DNA from: Siphonodentalium dalli
Taxonomy: Eukaryota > Mollusca > Scaphopoda > Gadilida > Siphonodentaliidae
Direction of reading: 5' to 3'
DNA: 64,000 nt
Assembly (NCBI GenBank): GCA_032622095.1
Contig: CP136068.1
Coordinates: 47,176,443 to 47,240,442, forward strand
Under the pieces are notes generated by a model. That model saw nothing but the letters and a program-made list of their open reading frames with translations. It was not told where the DNA came from and searched no databases. Numbering within the stretch: the stretch's first letter is position 1; each line of letters opens with the position of its first letter. Both the position numbers and the translations under genes were made by a program. Shown here piece after piece: positions 47,901 to 59,000 of the stretch.

Positions 47901-50900
47901 TAGTGTCGACATAACAGTAACATATCGCCAATGTTTTACTGAATCAGTGATCGCTAATAAAATACACTAGTGTCGACGTAACAGTAACATATCGCCAATG
48001 TTTTACTGAATCAGTGATCGCTAATACAATACACTAGTGTCGACGTAACAGTAACATATCGCCAATGTTTTACTAAATCAGTGATCGCTAATAAAATACA
48101 CTAGTGTCGACGTAACAGTAACATATCGCCAATGTTTTACTGAATCAGTGATCGCTAATAAAATACACTAGTGTCGACGTAACAGTAACATATCGCCAAT
48201 GTTTTACTGAATCAGTGATCGCTAATACAATACACTAGTGTCGACGTAACAGTAACATATCGCCAATGTTTTACTAAATCAGTGATCGCTAATAAAATAC
48301 ACTAGTGTCGACGTAACAGTAACATATCGCCAATGTTTTATATAACATACACTAGTGTCGACATAACAGTAACATATCGCCAATGTTTTACTGAATCAGT
48401 GATCGCTAATACAATACACTAGTGTCGACGTAACAGTAACATATCGCCAATGTTTTACTAAATCAGTGATCGCTAATAAAATACACTAGTGTCGACGTAA
48501 CAGTAACATATCGCCAATGTTTTACTGAATCAGTGATCGCTAATACAATACACTAGTGTCGACGTAACAGTAACATATCGCCAATGTTTTACTAAATCAG
48601 TGATCGCTAATAAAATACACTAGTGTCGACGTAACAGTAACATATCGCCAATGTTTTATATAACATACACTAGTGTCGACATAACAGTAACATATCGCCA
48701 ATGTTTTACTGAATCAGTGATCGCTAATACAATACACTAGTGTCGACGTAACAGTAACATATCGCCAATGTTTTACTAAATCAGTGATCGCTAATAAAAT
48801 ACACTAGTGTCGACGTAACAGTAACATATCGCCAATGTTTTATATAACATACACTAGTGTCGACATAATAGTAACATATCGCCAATGTTTTACTGAATCA
48901 GTGATCGCTAATAAAATACACTAGTGTCGACGTAACAGTAACATATCGCCAATGTTTTACTGAATCAGTGATCGCTAATACAATACACTAGTGTCGACGT
49001 AACAGTAACATATCGCCAATGTTTTATATAACATACACTAGTGTCGACATAACAGTAACATATCGCCAATGTTTTACTGAATCAGTGATCGCTAATAAAA
49101 TACACTAGTGTCGACGTAACAGTAACATATCGCCAATGTTTTACTGAATCAGTGATCGCTAATACAATACACTAGTGTCGACGTAACAGTAACATATCGC
49201 CAATGTTTTACTAAATCAGTGATCGCTAATAAAATACACTAGTGTCGACGTAACAGTAACATATCGCCAATGTTTTACTGAATCAGTGATCGCTAATACA
49301 ATACACTAGTGTCGACGTAACAGTAACATATCGCCAATGTTTTATATAACATACACTAGTGTCGACATAACAGTAACATATCGCCAATGTTTTACTGAAT
49401 CAGTGATCGCTAATAAAATACACTAGTGTCGACGTAACAGTAACATATCGCCAATGTTTTACTGAATCAGTGATCGCTAATACAATACACTAGTGTCGAC
49501 GTAACAGTAACATATCGCCAATGTTTTACTAAATCAGTGATCGCTAATAAAATACACTAGTGTCGACGTAACAGTAACATATCGCCAATGTTTTATATAA
49601 CATACACTAGTGTCGACATAACAGTAACATATCGCCAATGTTTTATATAACATACACTGGTGTCGACGTAACAGTAACATATCGCCAATGTTTTATATAA
49701 CAGTGTCGACGTAACAGTAACATATCGCCAATGTTTTATATAACATACGTTGACACTAGTATCGACGTAACAGTAACATATCGCCAATGTTTTATATAAC
49801 ATACACTGGTGTCGACGTAACAGTAACATATCGCCAATGTTTTATATAACATACGTTGACACTAGTATCGACGTAACAGTAACATATCGCCAATGTTTTA
49901 TATAACATACACTAGTGTCGACGTAACAGTAACATATCGCCAATGTTTTATATAACAGTGTCGACGTAACAGTAACATATCGCCAATGTTTTATATAACA
50001 TACACTAGTGTCGACGTAACAGTAACATATCGCCAATGTTTTATATAACATACACTAGTATCGACGTAACAGTAACATATCGCCAATGTTTTATATAAAA
50101 TACACTAGTGTCGACGTAATGTAACATATCGCCAATGTTTTATATAACAGTGTCGACGTAATGTAACATATCGCCAATGTTTTATATAACAGTGTCGACG
50201 TAACAGTAACATATCGCCAATGTTTTATATAACAGTGTCGACGTAACAGTAACATATCGCCAATGTTTTATATAAAATACACTAGTGTCGACGCAACAGT
50301 AACATATCGCCAATGTTTTATATAACAGACGTAAAAGTAACATATCGCCAATGTTTTATATAACAGACGTAAAAGTAACATATCGCCAATGTTTTATATA
50401 ACAGACGTTCGACTGGTGAATGGACTTGGAAAACAATTTTCAATAAAAAAAAAACGATATCTCGTTTGTTTTATTGTTTTACCTTGGGGGGGGGGGGTTA
50501 TAGTCGTGTTTTGTGATTTTATCACGTAGCTTTGTTTAGATCTACACACGAACATATTAGATACTGTACATCTAATTGGATTATGGCGCAACATAACCTC
50601 ATGTCGCCGTTGAAAAGAAGCTATATCTGTACACTGTTGTGATACTTTTCCGTTTACATGTACTGTAAAAACGAAAGCAGCAAACGTTTGAGTTAAATAT
50701 AATACATAATATATTATTATTATTTCCAGTCTGAAAGATCTCCTCCAAAACATGGGCGACAACTTCACAGCAGATGAGGTATCTATCTATATCTATATAT
50801 TTGCGAATGCTTGTCTGTCTGTCTGGTTTAAATATGTCAAAACATGGCGTCGTTCGAGTCAGGGATGCACGGAAGGGGAGAAGAGCACCAAAATTGATAA

Positions 50901-53900
50901 AACTAATTTTAGCGCCGATTTCCACCAAGTTGATACATATTCTTCATGATACAAGGAATCTAATTGTGCGATTTAAAGACGCCAAATTGGTGTCGTTTGG
51001 ATGAGAGATTGTGGGGGGGGGGGGTGAGCACTACATTTGATAATAATGGATTTAATCGCCGATTGCCACCACACTGATACAAAACCATCCCCATGGTATG
51101 AGAAGTCTAATGGTGTGACTTAAATCTGTCAAAAGTGGCCTCATTTGAGTCAGGGGTACATTGAAATGGAGAGGGGCACCAAAATGGATACACAATAATT
51201 TTAGCGCCAAGTTCCACTAAATTGATAGATGTTCTTATCCATGATACGATGAATATAATCGTTTGATTTAAAGACGCCATGGTGATGTTTGGTTGAGAGG
51301 TGGGGGATGGGTGGGCACCAAATGTATTTAGTCACGGATTAGCACCAAACTTATAAATAATCATCTCCATGATGTCAGGAGTGTAATTGTGTGATATAAG
51401 GATGTCACAAGTAGGGCCATTTGAGTCAGTGGTGCATAGAGGTGAGAGGGACACAAACGGTTTTAACAATATGTTTAGCTCCGATTTCCACCAGACTAAT
51501 ACATATTCTTCTCCGTGATACGAGGAATCTAATCGTGTGGTTTTGATACACCAAATTGGTGCCGTTTAGATGAGAGAAATGGGGACCTTAAATTTGTTAC
51601 GAATTTGTATACTCGTCAATTTTCACCAATTGTATATATATGCATCTCCATAATGAGTCTAAGTGTGTGGTTTAATGGTGACAAAAGTGGCACCGCTTGC
51701 GTCCGAACTAGGGACGGGAGAGTCATCAAAACTGATAAAAAATCGCCGATTTCCACCAAACGCATACATAATCACCTCCGCGCTATGGCGATGTTCGAGG
51801 GGGGGGGGGGGGCATCAACAATTGATTTAATAAACTATTTTTAGCGCAGATTTCCACCAAATTGACATATCATTCTTCTCCATGCTACGATGAATATAAT
51901 CGTATGATTTAAAGACTCCAAATTGCTGCCATTTGGGTGAGAGATGGGGTGGGGGTCTCATAATTATGATAAGATTTTGTTTAATTGCTGATTACCACCA
52001 AACCTATATATAATCATCTCCAGTATATCATGCATCCATGAGTCTAATGGACGTGGTTTAAATATGTCAAAAGTGGCGCAATTAAATTAATGCAAGAGGG
52101 TGACAAAGCTGTTTCAAATATATTTAGCACTAATTTCCACCAAATTTATACACGTTCTTCACTAATGATACGATATCTTGATATGGTGATGGGAATGATG
52201 GCATTCACATAATGAGCTAGCAAAACAGATACATAGAAGAAGCATTAAAAGCATGTTTATCATTCTATTTAAGAGATATATATATATATATATATATATA
52301 TTCTTGCAAACTGCGAGACCTCGAACCGTCAGAGGATTGCATATTATAATGGCTCATGTAGATATTATAACACAATCGAGTCTGTTCCATTCAATACAGT
52401 TTCACAGTGTGCAGTCAAATATATTTTATTCTGATATGAAAGAAAACGCTGTCAGTAGCATGTGATTTTTCATGATCCTCTAATACTGACATCTGACAAG
52501 GGTATATCTGCCCGATACAGCGGATTGTTTTAGAACAGACTCATCAACTAACATTAACAACTCAAAATATCGCTCTGTGTCGGGCGCATATAGCTGATAT
52601 ACTGCGCAGCAACATTTCTTTTAAACTGAGAATATTTAGCCAATATATAGCACCATGATCAGGGGAGGACCTGGACACTTATTTAAAACATCTGTATATT
52701 CCTGGAGATATGATAGCCATGTGTCAAATTCTTAGTCTAACCCAATTGTCGTCTTTTATTTTTGCAAACTAATGTGTCTATAATGTTCATTTATCATGTT
52801 ATAACGTCTGAAGTATACGCAGTTGTAAATAAATGAATACTTCTTTATTGATGGAACGGATTAAACGCGATAATCAAAATGACAACCGACAAGGTGAGCC
52901 ACTACTCATAGTCCATGACTGTGTAAGAATCATGTTTTGTGATGCTAGTTGAATATAAAATTTATGAGAATACGTGCAACACTTTGGACAAGAGTATTCT
53001 CTATTCCCAACAAATATCAACAGCAAGCAGAGGGTTTCACATCACTTTAACCTGGGCAACGCCGGGTAACCCTGCTAGTGTATAAATAATTACGTTCCAG
53101 TTCTGTTATTTTGACCATCTTTTCGTCCTTGACCACCACCGTTACGGCAAATAAAATTGCTGATATCGAGAACGTGCCTGCCTTATATACTCACATTATA
53201 TTTATAATTGATGATATTGTTGTCTGACTGCAGGACAGTTTGTCAGCTGGACGTTTCGGAACCAGGTTCAACCTGCTTTTCGGGACGTTTCGGTGATTAG
53301 GCTTTCAGCACTTGGTTGTTTCGGCCCATGAACTTGGACATTTCGGCATTTCATCGAATATGTTTCGGCACATGGTTTATTTGTTTATTTGTGACATTTT
53401 ATAGTATATGCAATCGAACTGTTTTAGATGTAGTTGAGCCACTCTGGATGCCGCCGTCTCTGGGTTTTACTAACACAGTTAATATATACACATATGTATC
53501 TGGTAATTCCAAGAAAAACGTAGATATATTCAAAGAACTGTAAATAAATGTTTGCTATATTAATACGCGGAATGTATATACACCTCGATAAAGATTAGAG
53601 ATACAAATGTGTTTTCAACATTTCGTAAGAAGTGAGACAAACGGAATTTATTGTCTCAGTTATCTGGAGTTATATACCGAACAAGGAATTCTGTATTAAT
53701 GTTAAGTGATGCCTGCGGTGTTCAATACTCACCGCGATCGTTGTCATTTGTTCCTTCCGGTGTTCGTTTTTTCCCCACCATTTTACATGTTTTTTTTCAC
53801 ATTTTATTGAAATGAAGAATGGAACTAAAAGTAATTTCTAGACATCACTGATAATTTCGTTGGTACGCAAATTAACAGGCGCCGAAGTGCCGAAATTCGG

Positions 53901-54208
53901 TTGGTGAAACATCCAGGTGCCGAAACGTCCAGCATTCTTTGAAATAACATTTGAGGGGGCATATTTACGTCCGACAGGTAATGTAGCACTACGTTGTACA
54001 TACATGTGACCACACTATGGACATACACTGTTTTACCTGGTATCACCGTGAATATATGACATTGCGTATGCAACATTATACTCACGTATTATTCTTTGGC
54101 GTGTTCCAGATCAGACAAACGTGGAAGGAAGCACCAATCAGTGGCGGACAGTTCGATTTCGCTGAGTTTGTCAGCATCGTTAAGGGAAAACAATCAGATG
54201 ATGCATAG
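35837..54208 (+). CDS. MRLC: Myosin regulatory light chain, six coding exons
   Basis: Joined exons 35837-35908, 37362-37437, 38673-38774, 40366-40444, 50730-50778 and 54110-54208 total 477 nt: 158 codons plus TAG, without frame error. All introns are GT-AG (phases 0, 1, 1, 2, 0). The product binds the myosin heavy-chain neck and controls the actomyosin motor in muscle. The first EF-hand loop, residues 30-41, keeps the ligand pattern D30, N32, D34, D38, D41 (divalent cation site). Later EF-hands are degenerate, as is normal for RLCs. LKEAPGPLNFTMFL (64-77) and LLQNMGDNF (114-122) are family hallmarks. G119 aligns, as I recall it, with the glycine (117 in scallop) needed for calcium regulation of molluscan myosin. 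The N-terminus is short and lacks the vertebrate-type kinase site. ATG context GCCGACATGG is good. Introns are swollen by repeats, but the coding sequence looks functional. Confidence 0.95.
35936..36070. mobile_element. CAGTAATGCCC MITE, internally deleted, in RLC intron 1
   Basis: The ends are CAGTAATGCCC and GGGCATTACTG with TA on both sides. It is 135 bp against 195 bp for the fuller copy in intron 2: most of the left arm is missing. It starts only 27 nt after the exon 1 donor. Confidence 0.8.
37362..37437 (+). CDS. MRLC: RLC coding exon 2 (residues 25-50)
   Basis: Acceptor TTTATGTAG, donor TTCG|GTTAGT. Contains the complete first EF-hand loop DGNRDGLIDLDD. Confidence 0.93.
37722..37916. 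mobile_element. CAGTAATGCCC MITE, full foldback copy, in RLC intron 2
   Basis: 195 bp with near-perfect arms (GGATTTAGTCGGAAATATGG and its complement) and TA on both sides. The high arm symmetry suggests a young copy. Confidence 0.85.
38134..38604. mobile_element. piggyBac-type MITE in RLC intron 2
   Basis: TTAA flanks on both sides, ends CCCTTTCAGTGCCA and TGGCACTGAAAGGG, 471 bp. An internal hairpin surrounds ACCATAGGT (GCATTCTCTTATATATGCGA and its complement). TTAA target and CCC start are piggyBac traits. No transposase. It ends 64 bp before the exon 3 acceptor dinucleotide. Confidence 0.85.
38673..38774 (+). CDS. MRLC: RLC coding exon 3 (residues 50-84)
   Basis: Acceptor CACAATTCAG, donor GGGG|GTGAGT. 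Encodes the linker and the LKEAPGPLNFTMFLTLFG block typical of RLCs. Confidence 0.93.
39232..39490 (+). repeat. Dispersed repeat of about 260 bp, copy 2, in RLC intron 3
   Basis: Inverted relative of 31575-31835, with blocks GTTATTTCGTTTTATGGCGC and AAAACAAGTTATATTATAAG. Confidence 0.6.
39655..40162. mobile_element. MITE with poly-C ends in RLC intron 3
   Basis: Left end ATGAGGGTATCACCCCCC is matched by GGGGGGTGACACCCTCAT at the right. Internally, phrases around AATTAACTGGTATTCATGAT-like strings recur. The C/G runs vary in length. Confidence 0.65.
40366..40444 (+). CDS. MRLC: RLC coding exon 4 (residues 84-110)
   Basis: Acceptor TCACTTGCAG, donor GCATA|GTAAGT. Contains GTDSES and the degenerate third EF-hand (DEEGKGKIPEAY). 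Confidence 0.93.
40831..50408. repeat. Satellite array filling RLC intron 4 (67/50-bp monomers)
   Basis: About 9.6 kb and roughly 150-160 monomers. The 67-bp form begins TTTTACTGAATCAGTGATCG; a 50-bp form replaces the first third with TTTTATATAACA. Both share ACACTAGTGTCGAC and AGTAACATATCGCCAATG. The long form nearly always has GTCGACG and the short form GTCGACA, with a few hybrids (for example near 43065 and 43300). Eleven 50-bp units run uninterrupted from 41701 to 42250. Elsewhere, long and short forms alternate in higher-order patterns. The right end (from about 49600) holds truncated 43- and 38-bp forms. Minus-strand ORFs in it are by-products. Confidence 0.98.
50730..50778 (+). CDS. 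MRLC: RLC coding exon 5 (residues 110-126)
   Basis: Acceptor TTATTTCCAG, donor GATGAG|GTATCT. Encodes LKDLLQNMGDNFTADE. This 49-nt exon sits between the satellite-filled intron 4 and the Helitron in intron 5. Confidence 0.93.
50782..53078 (+). mobile_element. Non-autonomous Helitron in RLC intron 5
   Basis: Begins TCTATCTATATCTATATATT at 50782 (or the nested TCTATATC at 50786), preceded by A. Ends with hairpin CCTGGGCAACGCCGGGT, then CTAG at 53075-53078, followed by T. It is a shorter relative of the minus-strand element at 2-4421 and lacks the nested insert of that copy. A (TA)n run lies at 52276-52301. No Rep/helicase. Its first base is only 3-7 nt inside the intron. Confidence 0.8.
50850..52150 (+). 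repeat. Dimeric tandem array inside the right Helitron
   Basis: Alternating half-units marked by GCGCCGATTTCCACCAA and GCCGATTGCCACCA-like phrases. GTCAGGG anchors near 50859, 51153 and 51426 give a period of 270-295 bp. G-runs occur at 51014 and 51797. Confidence 0.7.
53245..53933. mobile_element. Foldback MITE with GCTGGACGTTTCGG ends in RLC intron 5
   Basis: Left GCTGGACGTTTCGGAACC is matched by GGTGCCGAAACGTCCAGC at the right end. Further TTTCGGC/GCCGAAA motifs occur inside both ends. No transposase ORF. Confidence 0.7.
54110..54208 (+). CDS. MRLC: RLC coding exon 6 and stop (residues 127-158)
   Basis: Acceptor GGCGTGTTCCAG, stop TAG at 54206-54208. Encodes IRQTWKEAPISGGQFDFAEF and a short C-terminus, in line with molluscan RLCs. 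Confidence 0.93.
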   Translation: MRQTWKEAPISGGQFDFAEFVSIVKGKQSDDA

Positions 54209-55240
54209 GCTCCATAATATTCAACATCATCAAACGACTCTCATATCACCCCAGAATGCAATTCGCGATATGTGATAAAACATTGACGCCCCCTAGTGGA
54301 AACAAGAAACTTCGCATTCATCAAGGGACACAACACATCGGGCTGCTATGTTAGTTGTCATGAAGACAAACTAACATCGAGTTATCGATCTTGGAAGCTT
54401 CGACATTGACCTTGTCGATCCTCTTTTCGTTGTCATCGTCACCCGGCTGTTTGAAAAGACTGGTTCGAAAGAACATCACCGAACCGGAGAGTTATGGAGA
54501 TTGGAGGTTCGACCGAGCTCCCCCGCGATGTGTGGTACAAGCATTACTTATTTGTGTCCATCACCCCATAGAACTCTACAGGAAAATTTGCTCATATAAT
54601 GTATGATCTTTGTTGACCAAATTTACATATGCAGACCATTTTGTGTTACCAAGGTTACCATTATGCTCAATAGGGTGTCTACCTCTCTCGGAATGCAACG
54701 AGAACATGTGCATGAAAAACGAGAGACCAACATGTGTCCGGTTTATTTCGTCAACAAAGGACCGGAAGTGTGATTCCGTCAAACCCAATCGCTCCTTATT
54801 TTGTGTTATAACACATAATATAGGGGTGAACCCTAGAACCCTTTCCCCAAACATCTACAAGGAATTCACAATGTGTTGTAAATACCCTCCTTCGTCATGA
54901 CGGTTTGAATCTCATCGTGACGCGGCGAGGGCTAACTATTTTGTATTACCGATGATAAGTTTAGCGGATTAATTTTATAGTACATCTCCACCATGTGTTT
55001 TGAAGTCACCACCTCACGTTTGATGTGCGAGATTTCCAAGTGAAAGGGAACAGCATTCCTTTTTTATAATCAGTTAATCATCAGCGCAATTGAATTTCAA
55101 GGCCTTGAAATTACCATCAAAATTTCAATGTTATGTGTAAATATTATACGAATCCTGATAAAAGTATAGAAACGACTGTGTTATAATGTTTGTACTATAT
55201 TAATTTATTCCAACTCAATAAACTTTATCACCTGTTTTAT
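54209..55240 (+). other. MRLC: Probable RLC 3' untranslated region
   Basis: About 1 kb without recognised repeats between the stop codon and a polyA signal. A 30-nt hairpin (54348-54377, ATGTTAGTTGTC pairing with GACAAACTAACAT) lies within it. ORFs here are featureless. Confidence 0.5.
55217..55222 (+). terminator. MRLC: Candidate polyA signal of the RLC gene
   Basis: AATAAA followed by a T-rich CCTGTTTTATTTTTGG stretch. It is the best signal I saw downstream of the stop; the actual cleavage site is not determined. Confidence 0.45.
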
Positions 55241-56090
55241 TTTTGGACTTCTTTGTATGCGTGCCATTGATGTTGCAGTCGAGAATATATATCCAGGATA
55301 AGAACGGCTAACTGCTACTACAGCATATGGTATATTCATGCAGCATGGATATTTGCCTGGTAAAAAAGGTGTTAATTGGGTTTTCCCAGAATTTCCAAAA
55401 ATATAACCCAATCAGCGCGCTGCGAATGCGGCAAGTGGGTTGTCGCCCTTGCTTTGAAAAGTTGAAAAAGTTAAAATAGTAACGGCGAGAGCCAGTCTAA
55501 CAACACTGAATGAAATAGTTCCGTCGACAGATTGCACTAGTGCGATTCTGAGAATTATCACACGCCTGGAACGTCGTGCGATCATGTGAATTACGTTGAT
55601 AGATATGTAATAGCTATTAGAGTAACATATAATAGCGTGTGTTTATGTCTAATTAGAGCGTTGGAATACCAATAGTTATTGCACGATTTATTCTTGATGG
55701 GTTATTTGAAGGCTGGTGTCCTGAAATTATCAGTTACATAACAACTTTTGGAATTTACATAGATCTAACTACGTACGTACTTAACTGTTGCGCATGTAAA
55801 TTTTATAACGTCGGTGGGATTCAAAGAAGTCGTAAAACTGTTAAAATCGTATTTTGGCGCGAATTTTGTTATTGCAAATTCGTAATCTACGCGGTCGATT
55901 ACACCCCTAAAATTCTTATCCTTGTTCTAATCCAACCAGCAATGAGCTTTTAGGCCATGTGATGGAAATTCGTATCCTTGGTTGGACAAATTTCTTACTT
56001 CAAAAATGTCGTATAAAGTATACGACATATTTGAAGTAAAACATATGACCATAACGTCAGTTACGTTGTTCTCAGAACGTCGTATATAGC
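55241..56090. other. Non-coding DNA with a short palindrome
   Basis: 55996-56038 is a stem of TACTTCAAAAATGTCGTATA with its complement around AAG. CGTCGGTGGGATTCAAA at about 55810 recurs inverted at about 61338-61352, beyond the large foldback element. Confidence 0.5.
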
Positions 56091-59000
56091 CCGGGAGCTA
56101 ATAGGGGTACCCTTGCACCCACCTGGGACTTAACTTCACCCCACTCATTTTGTTCCTTATTATGCCCCTTCAACTTTTAAGCAATGTTAACAAGAAAAAA
56201 AAAATGGCCGTGTAGACTCCAGACAATATGGCGTCCATCATGGCCGCCGTTTTTCAGACCAGACCCTAAGTGAGTTTTATGCAAATTATAGCGTGAAAAT
56301 CTAGTAAAATGTATATATTTTCGTGAAGCTAAGACACAATAATACCTTTTTGGGCCAAAATTGAAACTCACCATCCAAGATGGCCGCCAAAATGGCCGCC
56401 GAACTTGAAAATATGACATTTTTTCACAATATCTTCTAGATCAATTCATGCTGTTTGGAAATGGTTGAGTAATATGACTTTATTTTGTGTTTTATATATT
56501 ACCTGATCATTGGAGCAATTAAAATGGAATTATTGGGGTCCTAACCCCTTCCGATCCCTCAAACATTCGATTTTACAGAATGCGGTATAAAACTTCACAA
56601 AAAATCACAATTGGGATTCTAGTCATATTTCAACAAAAATGAAAAGAACTTTGTAATGTAAGTGAGGCATATCATTACCTACGAATATTCCAACTTTTGG
56701 TTGATGTATAAAATAGGCTATTCTGCATTAAATACATTGAATACTAACGTGTCTGATGCATCATGTTTAAATTTTACTGTTGTCACCACTGACATCACCA
56801 AAATATTGAACTTTTCACTCAAAAACTTGACATAAATATCGGCAAAAATTGACTTTTTAGGTTTGGACCATTTTTTGTTTCAGGTAAAATGTTACTATCT
56901 TTGGATTGAAAGGTTCTTATTGTTTTTGGACTATCTTAAATGCGTCATACTTCGGTGTGTATTGACCAAATTGCTCAAGATGGCTTCCAAAATGGCAACC
57001 AAACAGTATATCCCGAACATTATTCTCGGCGTTATCCGAAAAGGTAGCAAATTGTGACTCACTTGGTTATTATACTTGATAGTTAATTAACTGACAACTA
57101 CATGTTCTATTCTGGTTGTCGCAGTTTAGTATGGGGCATGGCAAATTCATTTTAAAGTGTGTAAGTTTGCTGAGAACCTTTAATTTTTTTTATTTTGGAT
57201 TTATTGAAAGGAAATGTGCAGAACTTTGAGACAGAACTGAGATGGTCCATAAGCTGTGGCTATTCTGGTCCATTATGATAAAACAAAAAGTCAACGGGAT
57301 ACAGTGTGGATGCTAAGATCGTAGCCAGGGAGTTACTCTATGATCATAGGTGAGGTGAATAGGTATACAGGGAGTTATTGTATGTCATGTCTGATGTGAA
57401 TAGGTATATAGTGAGTGACTATATGGTTATGAATGGGTTGTCAACGGTAAGATGCATAGGTATACAGGGAGATGTCGTGAGGTGAATCGGTATACATGGA
57501 GTGACTGTATGGTTGTGTATATCCAGTACGGGTGCACACGGTGTATGGATATAGCTACATGGTCATATATGTGCTGATTATGTATATATATGGAGTGACT
57601 GTAAGGTCATGGGTGGGATGTACATGTGTTGTCTGTATGATCATGAATGGGGTGTGTGGGTAAATAGGGAGTGATTTTATGATTACGGGTAATGTGTATA
57701 GGTATACATGGAATGACTACGGTCATGATTGAATATGAATACCTGGTGTAAGCTGGGTGGACATTATCGTGTGGGTATATAGGGAGTATCTTTGTGGTAA
57801 CGGGTGGGATGTATATTTATATATCTCGTGGATGTATTATCATTGGTGGGTGTATAGGGATATCTGTATTATCATAGATGGCGTGTATGATTATACAGTG
57901 AATTGCTGAATTGTCAAGTGTGAGATGTATATGCAAGTATGGATGGTACATGTGGTCGTGTGTGCGGGCTTTTTGTATATCTGGAAGGGCTAAATGGCCA
58001 TTGATAAGGTTTACATGTATACCTGGAGTGAATCTATGGGCTGCACATATATACCGAGTGGTTATATGACTATATGTGTCGAATAGGTATACAGGTAGTG
58101 ACTGTATGGTTAATGGTGAGATGAGTACATGTAGGTATACAAGTAGTGACTGTATTATCATAAATGTAATGGATACCTATACAGGGGTGACTAAATGGTC
58201 ATGTGTCAGGCGTATGAGTATACCTGGTGTTCATGTTTGGTGACTCGTGGTGGTATGTCATGGGCGAGGGGTATGTGTATATAGCGAGTGGCTATATTGT
58301 CATGGATGAGGTGCTTATGCATACATGGAGTGACTATACTGACATGGCTGGGGTGTATTCGTATATCTTGATCGGCTATTCGGCTATGGTGTGACAAATA
58401 GGAATACATGGAGTGACATGGTCAATGTTGAGGTGAATATGTATACAAGGATTGACGATGACCATGTATGAATGTTTTGAATATGTACACACGGGGTGAC
58501 TATATGGCCATCTGTCAGGTGAAGAAGTATACCAGGTGCATGGGTGAGGGTATGTGTATGAAGCGAGTGGCTATATGGCAATTGGGGAGGTGCATATGTA
58601 TACCCGAAGTGACTTTATGGTCATTGATGTGGTGTTGGTGAATGTATTGATTGTCTATTTGACCATATGAGTGGATAATATGTATACAGGGGATGACCTT
58701 ATGGTCAATGGTGAGATGGATGGGTCTACAAGGAGTGACTATATGGTTATGGGTCATGTTTAGGAGTATACTCGGTGTGCCTGCATTGTGACCCGTGGCT
58801 GTATGGTCATCCGTGGTCATGGGTCAGGTGTACATGTATACAGTGGGTCACTATATTATGTATATGGTGTTATGTATATATGGAATGACTGTGTGATAAT
58901 GGGTGACTTTCCACGCTTAACGTTTCCTCCATGTACATAAACACCATCAAGACGGAGAACTCTATGACATGACCTCTCTATTGACTAGCATATCCTTGAG

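Noticed and set aside
49593..50051. Repetitive minus-strand ORFs in the satellite
   Set aside because: They are by-products of short tandem monomers and depend on local unit length. Most of the array is closed by stops.
40831..50408. CRISPR-like array
   Set aside because: Monomers are contiguous without unique spacers and the context is a eukaryotic intron, so it is a satellite.
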